64,000 nt of DNA from Tyto alba (taxonomy: Eukaryota; Chordata; Aves; Strigiformes; Tytonidae), in NCBI RefSeq assembly GCF_018691265.1, contig NW_024881296.1, positions 11,501,427 to 11,565,426 on the forward strand. Reading direction: 5' to 3'. This document shows positions 36,896 through 49,011 of this stretch, in pieces; position 1 is the first letter of the stretch, and each line of letters starts with the position of its first letter. Below the pieces are notes generated by a model that was not told where the DNA came from, did no database searches, and was given only the letters and a program-made list of their open reading frames with translations. A program made the position numbers and the translations under genes.

Positions 36896-39800
36896 TGGCA
36901 TCCTCGTTCTTGCATTTCAAGCACTGAGAATGTGTGCTTGAACATGATAACTTAGAAAAATACTGATAACAAGTAAATGTACTTCAATCACTAAATGATG
37001 TTCTACTTGCAATTCAGAAATGGATGGGAAGGCATCTTTGGTAGGAAGATAGAAGGATTTCCTGGTAGATCTGTACTGAATTCAATAGAAAGGGAAACGT
37101 TGTGTTTTGCCTGGTGTGTTTGGCTTAATTATTCTGCATCTCTTTCCCAACACTGGATTTTCAGCAACCTCTACCCCAAGGTGGTCACTCCCCATGTAAA
37201 AAGAAAATGGAAAAAGCACAATCCAAGCACTAAATGCAGTACTGCTTCATAAACGTAACAACCTGAATGAACCATAGGCCAGCTGGGAGTAGTTGCCCAA
37301 GATCAGATGCTAGGAGCACTGTCCATCAGATCTTCAAATTGCACAAATAGGAGGCTTTGCTGAACTGCTGGTTGGTGTCTTTTGTCTTTCATGATTGTTC
37401 ATTTGGCACTGCTACCCAAAGCTATGAATGCCCAGCTTAGTGAGATTGCATTATGAAGATTAATTGTTCTGCTACCAAAGCCAGAATTACGGTGCTTGGC
37501 TTATTCTCTTCATCTGTTCACCAAAATATAAGTATCCCTCTCCGTGCAATTACCCGCATAGGAACACATCCTTAGTTTCCTGTAATGGGTTTTAGATGGC
37601 CATCAGGAATCAGAAGGTTTCTGCTGGTACCTTGTAGGAAAAATGAGGGCTTTAATGCTGAATAAAGCTTTCTAAAATGTCATCCATCTGCCAGTAAGTA
37701 GATGGACAGAATGGTCAGAGGACATAGAATCAAGGAGCTGTAAGGATAACAGGCGCTGGCACAGGGTTCATCTGTACTCAAGGCTGTCACTTACATCCTC
37801 ATGCCAATTTTATTGCAAGCTGAACATATAGAGTCCAGAAGTAAGAGACTAGCATGTACTTGAAGCTTGAGGAAAAAGCTCAGGATGGAGCCTGAAACAG
37901 TGCTACATTGTTGGCATTCTTTAAGTGGAATCCAGGCTGATCCTGTGAGAACTGACTTTGAGGAGGAAAATAACCTCATAAAATCTTACAGATAAATCCT
38001 GTAGAGAAGTAACTATAGCAGTTCCCAGGTCTTTGGCCATCTTAGTTTGATGGGGGTGAAGAGATGCATTCTGTGAAAGATTGTATATTTTAATCAGAAG
38101 GACAGTAACCTGTATGATATTGTGAATATTTGTTACTCTCTTTGTGGTGAATAATTTGAATTCCCTTCTGATTTGGTGAACGTTATTTTATCTACAGTTT
38201 TGTGAAGTACAATTGGAATCAATTTCACTTTAATTAAGTTAAAGACATCTCTCCATCCTACACCTCAGTTTGCTGTCAGTAGTCAACTATATAAAGGAAG
38301 AGCCTCACTGCAGCAAGGTGCTTTGGAGTAAAGGAGACCCATAATTTGTATTTGTGAGAGTAACTTGATGGTTCAGAGCCAAAGCAAGCTAAAACTTCAA
38401 TAGAGTTACATCACTGTAAAACTATTGTGAACAAGAGCAGAATCGGTACAGATAGTGCTGAGGGCCCCAAATCAGAGCTGATCCCCAGTTGCACTGCCTC
38501 CATATTTAGCATGGCATTGCAACTGTTTTAATATCCCACAGACAGAAAGGGGATGATGGATGACTAATTCAAGAACCTTCTTTTATTAATGACCTAGATA
38601 ATTAATCAGCAGCTGTTTACTTCATCCACTTTTCAGCTATTTAAAGATATTCAGCTTGCTTATCTTTGAAGTTCCTTGTTTACCCCTTGTTGAGAGTGTG
38701 ATGAGTTTTGACATACTGTGCTAATTTAATTTTGTTTTTCAAGTCTACGGCACGAGAACAAATCTTAAAGCTGTTTTTCATTGTATTTTTATATTCTCAT
38801 AGCTGAGAGATAATCAGCTAGACTCTTCCAGAAGCTCTGGAGGTTGTAGTACTGTCAGGAGGAAGAAGATGGAGCACTGCTGCTTCCCAGAGCATGCAGA
38901 GTCTGCACATGGCTATACCATGACAGTCTATAAATAGGTGTTGCATAAGGCAGCATGAAAATCACTGCACCTCACTTTCCTGATGTGAATTGCCTAGTTA
39001 GGAGCTTGAAACATAGCCATGATATCACCAAATAGGGTTGCGTGTACACCAAAACATCTTAATAAAGACTTACATTAAGCTCGTCAGTGGGGGCAAAAAG
39101 CCTTCAGCTGATGCTTTAACTGCATTTATTTGGTGAAGAGTAATAAATTATTGCTGCTATGAAGCATGAATATTTTATGGGTGGTGATATTTGTTAGTAG
39201 AGTGAGTGGAAGATTTCGGGTAGCAAGGGGAGAGTTAATGCCAGACTCTGTAGTGTTAAAACACAAATCAGGTATTTCTTGACATAAATAGATAGGATAA
39301 CACTAACTTTCCCTGGTGGAATGACTCTTACTGACAGTATGATTCTTCTGCTAGTATTCATTATGCTCTGGGACAAAAATGTAACTGGTTTGGGGTTTTT
39401 TTTGTTGCTGCTGGTTGGTTGGTTTTAGTTATTTTTGTTGTTTTGTTTTTTTAATTTTGTTATCTGAAAACAAAATGTATTTTACTTGTAACAAATTACC
39501 AGTTATGTGGATGAGGGATAGATTATAATAGTGCTGACATCTGGAGTATGTTAATTAGACATATATCAGCAGTACCCTTATAACAGGGGTACAACATTTG
39601 TTTGCTTCTATCTTGTACAACAGTGGAATACGCTTGAACACAGAAATATTTTTCAATTTTAGAAGAATGCATTCAAGCATTAACCTTCAGGGAATCAGTC
39701 ATTATCTGTGATTAATGACCAATTTATAATAAACAGCTCAAAGCAAAGATAAAATTAATGTTGTAGCCAAACATCAGCAGATAAGATTTGGCTGAGCAGC

Positions 39801-42649
39801 TGTGTTTCTGAATCAACTGTCACCTAAAATGTCACATAATCCACGTCATATTATGAAGTAGATGTTTTGCTCAAAAGAGGATTGACTAGTAAGTGTGCTA
39901 CGTTGTTAAACTGGAACTGAGCTTCACCTATGAAGAGGTTTTTTTCTTATGTTGACAAGTATCTGTCCTGCTGGTGAACCTGTGTTGAAGTGTTTTCTTC
40001 TTTCTGTGGATGGCAGTTCAGACACTGGGCATTCCTGAAAATCAGAAAGAAACCTAGGATGCAAAGCCCTCACTGTTTCTTTGGCAGTTTAAATGGGTTA
40101 AGTGTGTTGATACAAAATACTGTTGTGTTTTTTTCTAAGAAAGTAAATTTCGCATGATTTCACTGTTATAGTTTCCCCAAGAAGCAGACTAGGAAGAAAG
40201 AAGTTGACACAACTGAAGAACATGCAATATTTCTGAAATCCTGCATTTGACACTACTTCACTTTCTTCCTTCTCTAAACTTCAACTAATATATTGAGTTC
40301 ATTTTTGTGGGCACAAAACACAGAAAGTAATTTTCTTAGGTACAGAAGGAAAGCTGACAATACTTTGGGTGATGGGACTGATACTATGATTTTAGAAAAC
40401 CACCTTCAAAATCTAAGAAATGTAGGTTGTTTCCAGAGCTCCTAATTTATATGAATGCCATCATCAAGGAGTACACATAACAAGCCACACATGTGCAGGC
40501 TTACATGACAGGAAAACTATCAAGATGGGCTACTGCCTAGACATGAACTCCAGCAGTACATTGTCACAAGCTACTGCTAAGTCACACAGAGCTTGTGTTA
40601 TTCATATTGAAGAGTATGACAAAAGGTGTTACCCAAAGTAAGTTTGGCATTCAGGATAAGCAGCCTTTTGCCCTCTAGTCTGAACCTTCTTGAAGGTGTT
40701 TGGTTTCAAGTTTCGGAATTATTTCCACAAGCACAGAGATGGCAAATATTTTTCTGAGAATAAAATAGGTGTAGTCCATACTGGTAACATCATTCCATGG
40801 GCTACAAATTAAATAAAGCACATTATCAACAAAGCCTACATTAGAGTATGACACACTGTGAAAGATATTGCTGTGGCTGTGTTACCTAAACCAGAAATGT
40901 CTACACCAGTGAAACACTTCCTCATGGAAGCAAACTCTGTATGCTACTACTGCGCAAAGATAATTTGTATGGCTTGAACTAGCAATCAATAATTTTTCCA
41001 TTAACTTTGCAGTAATGAAAGGTACTGGAGTGAAACTATTGATATATTTGATAGCTAATTCCCAAATAATAGTTTTGGAAAGGATTTGGACTGGCATTAT
41101 TTATCAGCTATGAGAAAGGTTTAAGTTTCCAATATTTTAAGTTGCCTACAGAAGTTACAAAACAAAAAAATCCCTTAACCTTTAGTGTGTATTCAGCCAT
41201 AACAGTTTCTGTACTGGCACTGAGTATTTTCTTCAATTTGCTTCTCATCTGCCTGGGCTTTCTCTTTATCTTTTCTGATTTTTCTTTGTGAAGGTGTATA
41301 TTTTGATTATGTGTGGACCAGAGTAAAATTACTTATTATCTACAAGTCATCAGAGAAGAAACATAAGTGTGCCATTTCCCAGATTCCTGAAAAGGGATCA
41401 GATGAATGTCTTTTAGAAGAGATCTAAGACCTGATCCTGGATTCCTTGCTCATATCTTCCACTGACTTCAATGAGAGTTTGAGGACTATAAGAAAAAATT
41501 GATGAAGAGCTCTAAAAAGACAGATTATCTCCATGTTGTCAGGGTTCCTAGTGACTTATTCATTAATAACTTTCCTTTTCTTTCTGGCTGCTAGTTTTAT
41601 TCCACCAAACAGAGCAAGAAGACTCACTTATTCAAGACATACAAGTTTTTCATCCCATGTAGAAGCAGCCTGTAAAACAGAAGCCAGCAAATCTTAAATC
41701 CTTCCCATGCTCAGGTAGAGCAAGACTCATCTTTGGTTTCTCTTCCACAGGTCAAAGGATAAACCCTCCACTGATATGAAAACGGTGTACTGACACATCC
41801 CTCTGTTCACCCCAACCTGCACCACATGGTCACATATATCTTTTGACTCTTCTCCTGAGTGTCAACCGAGAGACTCACCCTCAGCAAGACACAACCCCTT
41901 TTAAAAAATCTCTAGTAAAAAGACACTACCAATGTTGTCTGACCCTACAGCTTTTCTCTGCTTCAAGAACTGGGACAATCCTTTAATTCCAACCCAAAGG
42001 TCACAGCAGAACTGCTAGCTCATCCTGAAGGTTAAAAATTCAAGAATTTCCCAAACTTGTTAAAATCTAATCATATTTCAGATTTGGGATTGAACCCTAA
42101 GAGAAGATTTAATCCAATTGCAAAGTTGCACCACTAATTTTCAGATTGTACCAGCTGTAATGGTCTTTTACCAAAATCAATTTCTGTAATGTGAAAGCAA
42201 AAAACCAGTTGTTAAGTTAATAGCCTTTTTCCCTGGATTTTATCTGAATCTGAATTTCCATTTACTATATGTTATTATAAATGGCCAGTCCCACATCTCA
42301 GGACAAAAATACTGAATGCATAACAATGCATAATACATAAAGGAAAAAAAATAATGGGGGGAAATAGGAAGCCACTCAATTCATCTAAGTTCAGGAGCAG
42401 TTTTACCGCACAGTAGAATTCAAAATGAACTTGATGTGCTGATTCTCCCACGGATTTCCTGCTTCATTACAGAACAGCCTTACCAAAACTGAAAATTGTT
42501 ACTATACTCTAATAAGCTTCCAAACCTGCCTGGCTTTTTCCAGCGAGTTGAGAAGAGTTAAGGTAAATTGAATGCTTATGCAATTAATAAAAGAATGCAG
42601 CACCTTCTCCACAGATAGACCTCAGTCCTGTGTTTTTACTATTTATTAG
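36896..42649. other. Non-coding stretch, nothing firmly recognised
   Basis: AT-rich. One splice-acceptor-like site at about 41750 opens a 14-codon frame to a TGA, which is too short to call. No transposon recognised. Confidence 0.5.
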
Positions 42650-42788
42650 TCCTCTGCCTTCTTTTGAGAATCCAGAACTTGAAATTACTTCTGATAATGA
42701 AAGCTCACATCATTCTCCAATCCCAAACCCAAGCATTTTCTCAGTATATGAATACCGGTCTCATGGGATAAACCACAGCAGAAAACAG
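42650..42788 (+). CDS. Candidate internal exon, protein not recognised
   Basis: A 139-bp open segment between an acceptor-like site (pyrimidine tract then TTTATTAG, AG at 42648-42649) and a donor-like CAG|GTAAAA (42786-42794). Starting with the third base of a codon, it encodes about 46 residues rich in Ser, Pro, Asn and charged residues (begins PLPSFENPELEITSDNES, ends HSRKQ). Codon use looks protein-like rather than random, and there are no stops. No family is recognised, and partner exons in a compatible phase were not found: the open segment after an acceptor at 43508 does not fit the phase. It could be chance. Confidence 0.2.
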
Positions 42789-43051
42789 GTAAAAAGAAAG
42801 ATTATCATGAGCAAAAGACATCATTCAAGATAATCTCTGCATGTTTCTTCCTCAGAAAGCATAAAAATATTGAAAAAGGTGGCGACTGCACTGGAAATTG
42901 TTGGAAAAGAAGGTGCTTCCCACACATGAGAAAACAAATCCCTGAAATGTTCTGCTAGCCACTGCATTGCAGAAATTAATACTCAAGTTACCCATTCCAC
43001 TGAGTTGCAGTGGGCTTCTGAAAGTTGGCAAATGGTTTCTTCATAAAGAAT

Positions 43052-43073
43052 GGGGCTGGGGCAGGGGTGGGGG
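43052..43073 (+). repeat. G-quadruplex-forming motif
   Basis: Four G-runs of four or five bases separated by loops of 2, 2 and 1 bases (GGGG-CT-GGGG-CA-GGGG-T-GGGGG). It fits the standard intramolecular quadruplex rule with tight loops. Confidence 0.75.
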
Positions 43074-44453
43074 AAAGGTGGACAGGGGGAAAGAACAGTA
43101 TTTAAGAATATGAGGCACTTATTGTGGCTTAAAATAAAGACAACACACAATACAGTGTGCTGGGCTCTGATTCATTGCCCTTTTTCAAGTTTCAGGAGCA
43201 GACATCTAAAATAACATCTGAAAGCACATCATTGAGATACTGGAGGGAGCCTGCACCTCACTATCTGCAAAGTAATTAAAATATCCTTGTTATCTGTCCT
43301 CTACAGGCCATTTACTTTTAGTCATTTACAAGTAGAGCTCCTAAGGTCCTTTGCATGTTCTTTTAAATATGAGGTCCTAGATAACAAAAGCTGCTTCAAG
43401 GAGGCACTGGTGTGTACAGTCTGGCCTGACCTTCACCTGCTTCAAGTACAAAACTGACCAGTATGTACAGATGTCTTGATTTTTTCTTCTCCCTATCTTG
43501 GATACCAGTACCTAAACATCAAGTGTCTGTATCTAATAAAACTGTGTTAGACACAGAACAACAGTCTCAGAAAAAGCATCCACACAACTGTATTCCTGGG
43601 ACTTGTACACACCAGTGCGTGTACACACACATCCACACACACAGAGCAATTAAATACATAATTACTGTTTCCCATCTATAACTTGCTGTTTGTCCATGCA
43701 GTTGCTGTAACTGTGGGCAAACACCACAGTGATGGTTCCGAATCTTTAGACTGATGTGCCATCTAGTGACAATGCAGGTGACCCTAAAAACCAAACACCG
43801 ATCCTTTGTACCATTTTATCTGAAACAGAAGTCACCAACTCTTGCCACATGAGCCCACTTCAGTTTGGAAGAGATTTGTGTTTGGGGGTTTTTACTTTGT
43901 GCTGCAGGAGAAGCTTTGAACTCTGCAATTATGAGTTTCCATACAAACCCGTGTGTTTGTTTTGAAACAGTGCTTAACCTACAATGGACAGCTTTGCAGA
44001 AGCTTTTTCCAGCATCTCAAGTTATGGTTACTACCCCCATTCTTGGAAAATCCTCCTTTGTAGTGGTAAGAATCTCCCAGGTATTCAAGACAGTATACCA
44101 GACATTATAGTCCTTTCCTTTCATTCTTTTTTTTTCCTGTCTGCAGTTAGAACAGCTTGATTAGTTTATAATGGAGTTCATTTATATTTGAAAATGCCCA
44201 ATTGCCAGGAAATTGGTGTAGGAAAAGCAGATGAGGGAGAGATTAACATTTTACTCTGAAAAATGCCCTTAAGTATTGGCAAGAGGTGATCACTCAGCAG
44301 AGCAATATCATCTGCACTGCAACCATACCTGAAAGGCAGTGAAAAGATACCAGGAAGCTGACAGAAAATCTTGAGTTGCCTCTTGCATTTTTTTGGCTCG
44401 CATATGTCTTTGTTTTAAATAAAACTTTTCTTAACCTAGTTACATACAGGATA

Positions 44454-44474
44454 TATATATGTTAAACATATATA
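44454..44474. repeat. AT-rich near-perfect palindrome
   Basis: Ten-base arms (TATATATGTT and AACATATATA) around a single central A at 44464, in a wider AT-dinucleotide patch. A likely cruciform-prone microsatellite; no function implied. Confidence 0.7.
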
Positions 44475-44767
44475 CATATCAACATATAAATTAATATCTA
44501 AATAAAGATTAATTACTTCCAAGAATTCTTGAGTGGAGGTTTCTAATGGTGAATGAAAGAGAGAGAGAGGCAAAAACCAGTATCAGAAGGTACATACCTG
44601 TACAAGACAGCTGACACAGGTCAGAACCAGGATGACAAAACACTAGAACAATCCACCAACAGAGGAGTTGGCTAAAAGTAATTCATAAGACACTTAAACA
44701 TGAATAAAGGTCAAGAAATCAGCTGTTCTCAATCATTTTGTAAGCAGGAGATAATCACTAATCAAAC

Positions 44768-44788
44768 TTTTTTTTTTTTTTTTTTTTT
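44768..44788 (+). repeat. T21 homopolymer
   Basis: Twenty-one consecutive T residues. Could be the tail of a minus-strand retrocopy, but no AATAAA is evident on the appropriate side. Confidence 0.85.
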
Positions 44789-47700
44789 AATTGAAGTTAC
44801 TCAGCTGCTACAAAGGTAGAACAAGATCAGAAGAGCTGATCTCAGCTGCAGAGTACTTGAGGGCTTCAAAGGAGAAAGAGACAATTAACAAGAGAAACAA
44901 TTAACAGAGAAAGATGTACAGTCAGCTCTGGTAATACAAGTGGCCACTATCATAGCAATGTCTAGATGATGTTTTGCCTAAAGAATAATTCATTCATCTT
45001 GGCTAATGTCAGTCACGTTCTAGAGCCAAGATGTATACAGCAGTGACCATTGTAACTGTTTCTACTGGCTCAAAGGTTTTAAAGTGACTAGTGAGTTTTA
45101 TTACCTCTAATTTTGGCATGCAAAGACTCCAGTTTACAGGATGCACTGAACAGGTAATACTTGAATGTACCTTAGCCTTGTAATTTTTGAAAATTTCACC
45201 ATAGAACTACATAGCTACTTTTTGTTCGTTTGTTTGTAAAACTAGACCCAGCAGTTACTCTTGTTCCCACTAAGTCTTGGTTATTGATTTCAGAAATCAA
45301 AATTAGGTCAGCTGCTAATCTTAAACATCTTGCAGGTTAAGACTGTTGATTCCAGAGGGTAGTGTACTAATCAGATCTATTTAATATGCCAGCTTTTGCC
45401 AAAATAAAAATTTATCTTTGAATATGCTAAACAATCCCATCTTTGTAAGTACATTATCCTTTTAGTTATGTATCTAGTAAAACCAGTAAGAGAATCTGCA
45501 AATTCCCAAGTCATTCTAAAAAATAATATATGTAGGTTGTAAAAATGGACCTGATGCATTGATGTGTTTCTATGACAAACTTCATGGCCAGACTAGCCTG
45601 GTGTGTCTGCTGCCTTTTGCTATCATTTCTCAGCTGGTACTATCAAACTTTAAAATAAAGGTGCAGAGTGCTGTTTGGGATGACAAATGATGCCAGTTCC
45701 AAGCCTGCAGTTAGAATTAGACAAGCAGTAGATCAGAAGCAAAGCTGCTCTCTCACAATCTTTCATGTGTACAACATTCTCAAAGGAAGAAGAAATATTA
45801 TTTCATCCTTTGAGCTGAGATTTCTACACAGAGGATGTTTAGCAGTGAAGATACAGAAATATATTTATAGCCTACACAGAGGCACGGTGTTCCCTTCCCA
45901 AGGATGACCTGGAGCACTAAAAGGGCTCTGTATTGGCTCAATCTCCAGTCTGAATACTTCAGTGTCTAGTCCTCATACTTGTCACAGAATCCGCAGCTTT
46001 ACAGATAGGCCCACAGAAATTAACTTTTTCCAGAGTCATGAGCAGAAAAATAGGCATAAAATGGTCATGATAGAACTCTATCAAGTATATGGTACACCAT
46101 GACTTCTTGCACAGCTGTGAAAGTGCAGGGCAGCATGAAATCCTCTCTCCCTGCTCTGACTGTCTAGAGCTAGCAACCAGCCAGAGCTCATGGTCTCAAC
46201 CAGATCTTTTGCTGGACTAATTCCCTCCTCTCACTTTCTTCACTGAAGTTTCTTCTCTCAAGGACTGATAAGATGGGACTGGGTGATAACAGCAATTTAC
46301 TAAACCTGACTTGAGCAGCATGCAGGTGGTATACTTCATAATAGTTAGTATCTCTCCTAGAAAAGAGGCAGACCTGTGAAAATTTAGAGTTTCAGGGGAG
46401 TTTCAGACATTACTACAGCAAATAGATATAACAGTGAAAAAGCTATACAACCTGCCATGTATCTGTATGCAGAGAGACAGTAGTGGAGGTCAGATTTCCT
46501 TTTATTGCATATTATCTTTGTTTCCCTTTGGGAAACACCTTTTTCAATAGCACAGGTTCAGGTGGTAACAGCAATCTTTTAAGTTAAAATAATTGTAAAA
46601 TCTCCATTCCTAGTAAAGCTATGGCTTGATTTGTAGTTTTTCAGCTTACAGTGCTCCACAAGCTGAAGTAATGCACTCCAAGAAGCATCTCAAGACACTG
46701 AGGCCATCCTGGATCAGACTCTAGGAGATTGGTCAGATGCTACTCAGGTTGCCCCCCATGATTTCTCTTACCCCAAACTATAAAACTACTGATGCTGTAC
46801 AGAAGGAAGAGCAGAGCTCCCACTGAGTTCAGCTGGAGTCTACTGGAGGAGTTTGCATATCTGATGGGTTTCAGATAGCTTCCTGAAAGCACAGATAAAG
46901 GTAATAATAACGGCTACAGACTGAACCAGAGCAAGTACCTCAGTGAGGACAAGGGAAAGTCACACAGTGGAGGTCCCTAGCTCCACTGAATCACACAGGG
47001 TTGGAGTATCCCTGAAGGGTATTTTGTGCTGTTACCCTAACAGGCAGCAATCCGCCTGCAGGGCAGAGACTCCAGGCTGCAGGCAGAGACGGGGAAGTTG
47101 GAGAATTATCATCTTCCTGTTTCTATTTCTGCTCACAGTGGTTAGTGAAAGGAGCTGAGCAGGGCAGGCAGAGAAGGGCTTATGTGCCAGCTGTGGGGAA
47201 TAAGCAGCTCTAGCCCCACACCATCCAGCTCACTCCGCTTTTACTTCGTTTGTTATACAGCTCTGCAGTTCTCCTCCTGTATCTCCTACATTAAGTAGGA
47301 ATGGCAGTGGAAGGAGCTTTCTACATTGTATATGGAAGTGCTGCTTCTCCTTCAGTCCCCTACCCGCTGTCATATAGCAGCTACAAGCCCAAATGATGTT
47401 TCTGTCCCTTTCCCCCATGGCCGTTGCAGGTAGGGCATCATCCTACCAAAGCCTCAAGTGGCTGAAGGAGACAACATTTGCTTTTTATTGCACATTGCTA
47501 CACAAACAGCAGCTTCGATGGCTTAAAATCCAAGACCTGTTTTTAAGAACGGTGATGTCTATTTGAGTCAAGAAAGGCAATTCTACAGTTTCTAAAAGCC
47601 CAGAACAATCCAGCTACCAATTGCAAAACTGAGCTGAGTCACTCACTGTATCAGGTTTGATATTTATAAATAATTCTGTGTAGATGTATATAGGACAAAG

Positions 47701-47886
47701 CACAGTTCAGCCATCTGCCACACAGCTGGATGGCTTGTGTCATACACTGGCTGATTTGAAGGTTGATAGTAAAAAGAGAAAGAGAGAGAATGTGAAGAAA
47801 GAGAGGAAGAAAGAGAGGAAGAAAGAGAGAAAGAGAGAAAGAAAGAGAGAAAGAAAGAAAGAGAGAAAGAAAGAAAGAAAGAGAGA

Positions 47887-48114
47887 GGAAGGAAGGAAGG
47901 AAGGAAGGAAGGAAGGAAGGAAGGAAGGAAGGAAGGAAGGAAGGAAGGAAGGAAGGAAGGAAGGAAGGAAGGAAGGAAGGAAGGAAGGAAGGAAGGAAGG
48001 AAGGAAGGAAGGAAGGAAGGAAGGAAGGAAGGAAGGAAGGAAGGAAGGAAGGAAGGAAGGAAGGAAGGAAGGAAGGAAGGAAGGAAGGAAGGAAGGAAGG
48101 AAGGAAGGAAGGAA
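47887..48114 (+). repeat. (GGAA)57 array
   Basis: 228 bp of perfect GGAA tetramers. GGAA is the core of ETS-factor binding sites, so the array presents dozens of potential sites. This is a known property of the motif, with no evidence of use here. Confidence 0.97.
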
Positions 48115-48230
48115 GGGAGGGAGGGAGGGAGGGAGGGAGGGAGGGAGGGAGGGAGGGAGGGAGGGAGGGAGGGAGGGAGGGAGGGAGGGAGGGAGGGAGG
48201 GAGGGAGGGAGGGAGGGAGGGAGGGAGGGA
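48115..48230 (+). repeat. (GGGA)29 array
   Basis: 116 bp of perfect GGGA tetramers abutting the GGAA array in the same register. It probably arose from GGAA by an A-to-G change that then spread by slippage. Every four units satisfy a G-quadruplex pattern with one-base loops. Confidence 0.97.
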
Positions 48231-48247
48231 GAAAAGAAAGAGGAAGA

Positions 48248-48282
<35 letters not shown>

Positions 48283-48949
48283 GGAGTTTCTAGAAGAAAT
48301 AACTGCTGAACAGTGGTAATAGATGGCATAGAAAACCTGAGCATCTGCTCTTCTTTTCTAAGGTTTTCCCTCTTGCTGGGCTGGAAATGATTGAGAAACA
48401 AGAGAAAGCCAAGTATCTGTGCTAGGAATCACAACAACAGTTTTCTCATAAATAGCCAGAATAACCTTATAAATGTTTAGAAAAAGCCCAGTATGAATGT
48501 GGGCTGACATGGACAACATTTTCAGTTGATAGAGTGTAGTGCAGGCACTCAGTCTAGAATAATCGACCTGATTTTCAGCAGTTCTAATTACCTGTATGCC
48601 TTTTAATGTAGTGAGTGGCAGTGAAGGGTAAACAGCTGAAATGAGGCAGTGTGAACCCTTGGATAAGTACTAGAAGGTAAATCAATATAATACAAATCTT
48701 TCTAATCACTTTGTACTTCAGATTTGTGTCTCAATATAGTCTCCAGAGATAAGAAGGAGTTAAAGGGAAACAAATAATGAAGAAAGAAAAGTGAAAAATT
48801 ACAGGTTTTTGGATCTGAAAAATCTAAACTGATGGTTTCATATTGTATCTGAAATAATGATTTTAGATATGATGATTTCACGTTTTCTCTTAACCATATA
48901 TGCCACATTCCAAATGTCTGTAGAATAAAATTCTAAAGCTTTAAATCAC

Positions 48950-48967
48950 TAACACAGAAGTGTGTTA
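48950..48967. repeat. Small inverted repeat, 7-bp arms
   Basis: TAACACA and TGTGTTA separated by GAAG. It shares its last base with the next hairpin. Confidence 0.7.
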
Positions 48968-49011
48968 AACTCATTTCATCTCCAGATGCCAATCACATGT
49001 GAAATGAGTTT
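48967..49011. repeat. Inverted repeat, 12-bp perfect arms
   Basis: AAACTCATTTCA (48967-48978) and its exact reverse complement (49000-49011) with a 21-base spacer. Not part of any transposon end I recognise. Confidence 0.75.

Larger units (their letters stand above)
42789..47793. other. Non-coding stretch with small simple repeats
   Basis: Contains a G-quadruplex motif (43052-43073), a CA-rich patch (about 43615-43645), an AT-rich palindrome (44454-44474) and a T21 run (44768-44788). A MIR/L2-like patch near 45995-46045 (TTTACAGAT... then ...GAGTCATGAGCAG) is too weak to call. No gene recognised. Confidence 0.5.
47794..48286 (+). repeat. 493-nt uninterrupted homopurine microsatellite
   Basis: Every base from 47794 to 48286 is A or G on the plus strand. 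Four blocks: mixed GAAA/GAGA (47794-47886), (GGAA)57 (47887-48114), (GGGA)29 (48115-48230), mixed GA-rich (48231-48286). The mirror-symmetric tetramer arrays can form intramolecular triplex DNA, and the GGGA block can form quadruplexes. The long frames here on both strands (EGRK and SLPP repeats) are artefacts of the tandem repeat. Confidence 0.98.

Noticed and set aside
41751..41793. Acceptor-like TTTCTCTTCCACAG followed by a short frame to TGA
   Set aside because: A 14-codon tail after a common acceptor-like string is expected by chance in 64 kb.
43509..43681. Open segment after an acceptor-like TTGGATACCAG
   Set aside because: Its phase does not fit the candidate exon at 42650-42788, and the frame runs into a CA-rich simple repeat.
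45995..46045. MIR/L2-like similarity (TTTACAGAT, then GAGTCATGAGCAG)
   Set aside because: Only two short matches with poor spacing, too weak to separate from chance by eye.
47664..48401. Long open frames of 245 (-) and 211 (+) codons with SLPP and EGRK repeats
   Set aside because: They are translations of the GGAA/GGGA microsatellite. Any stop-free tetramer array gives such frames; there is no start context or domain.
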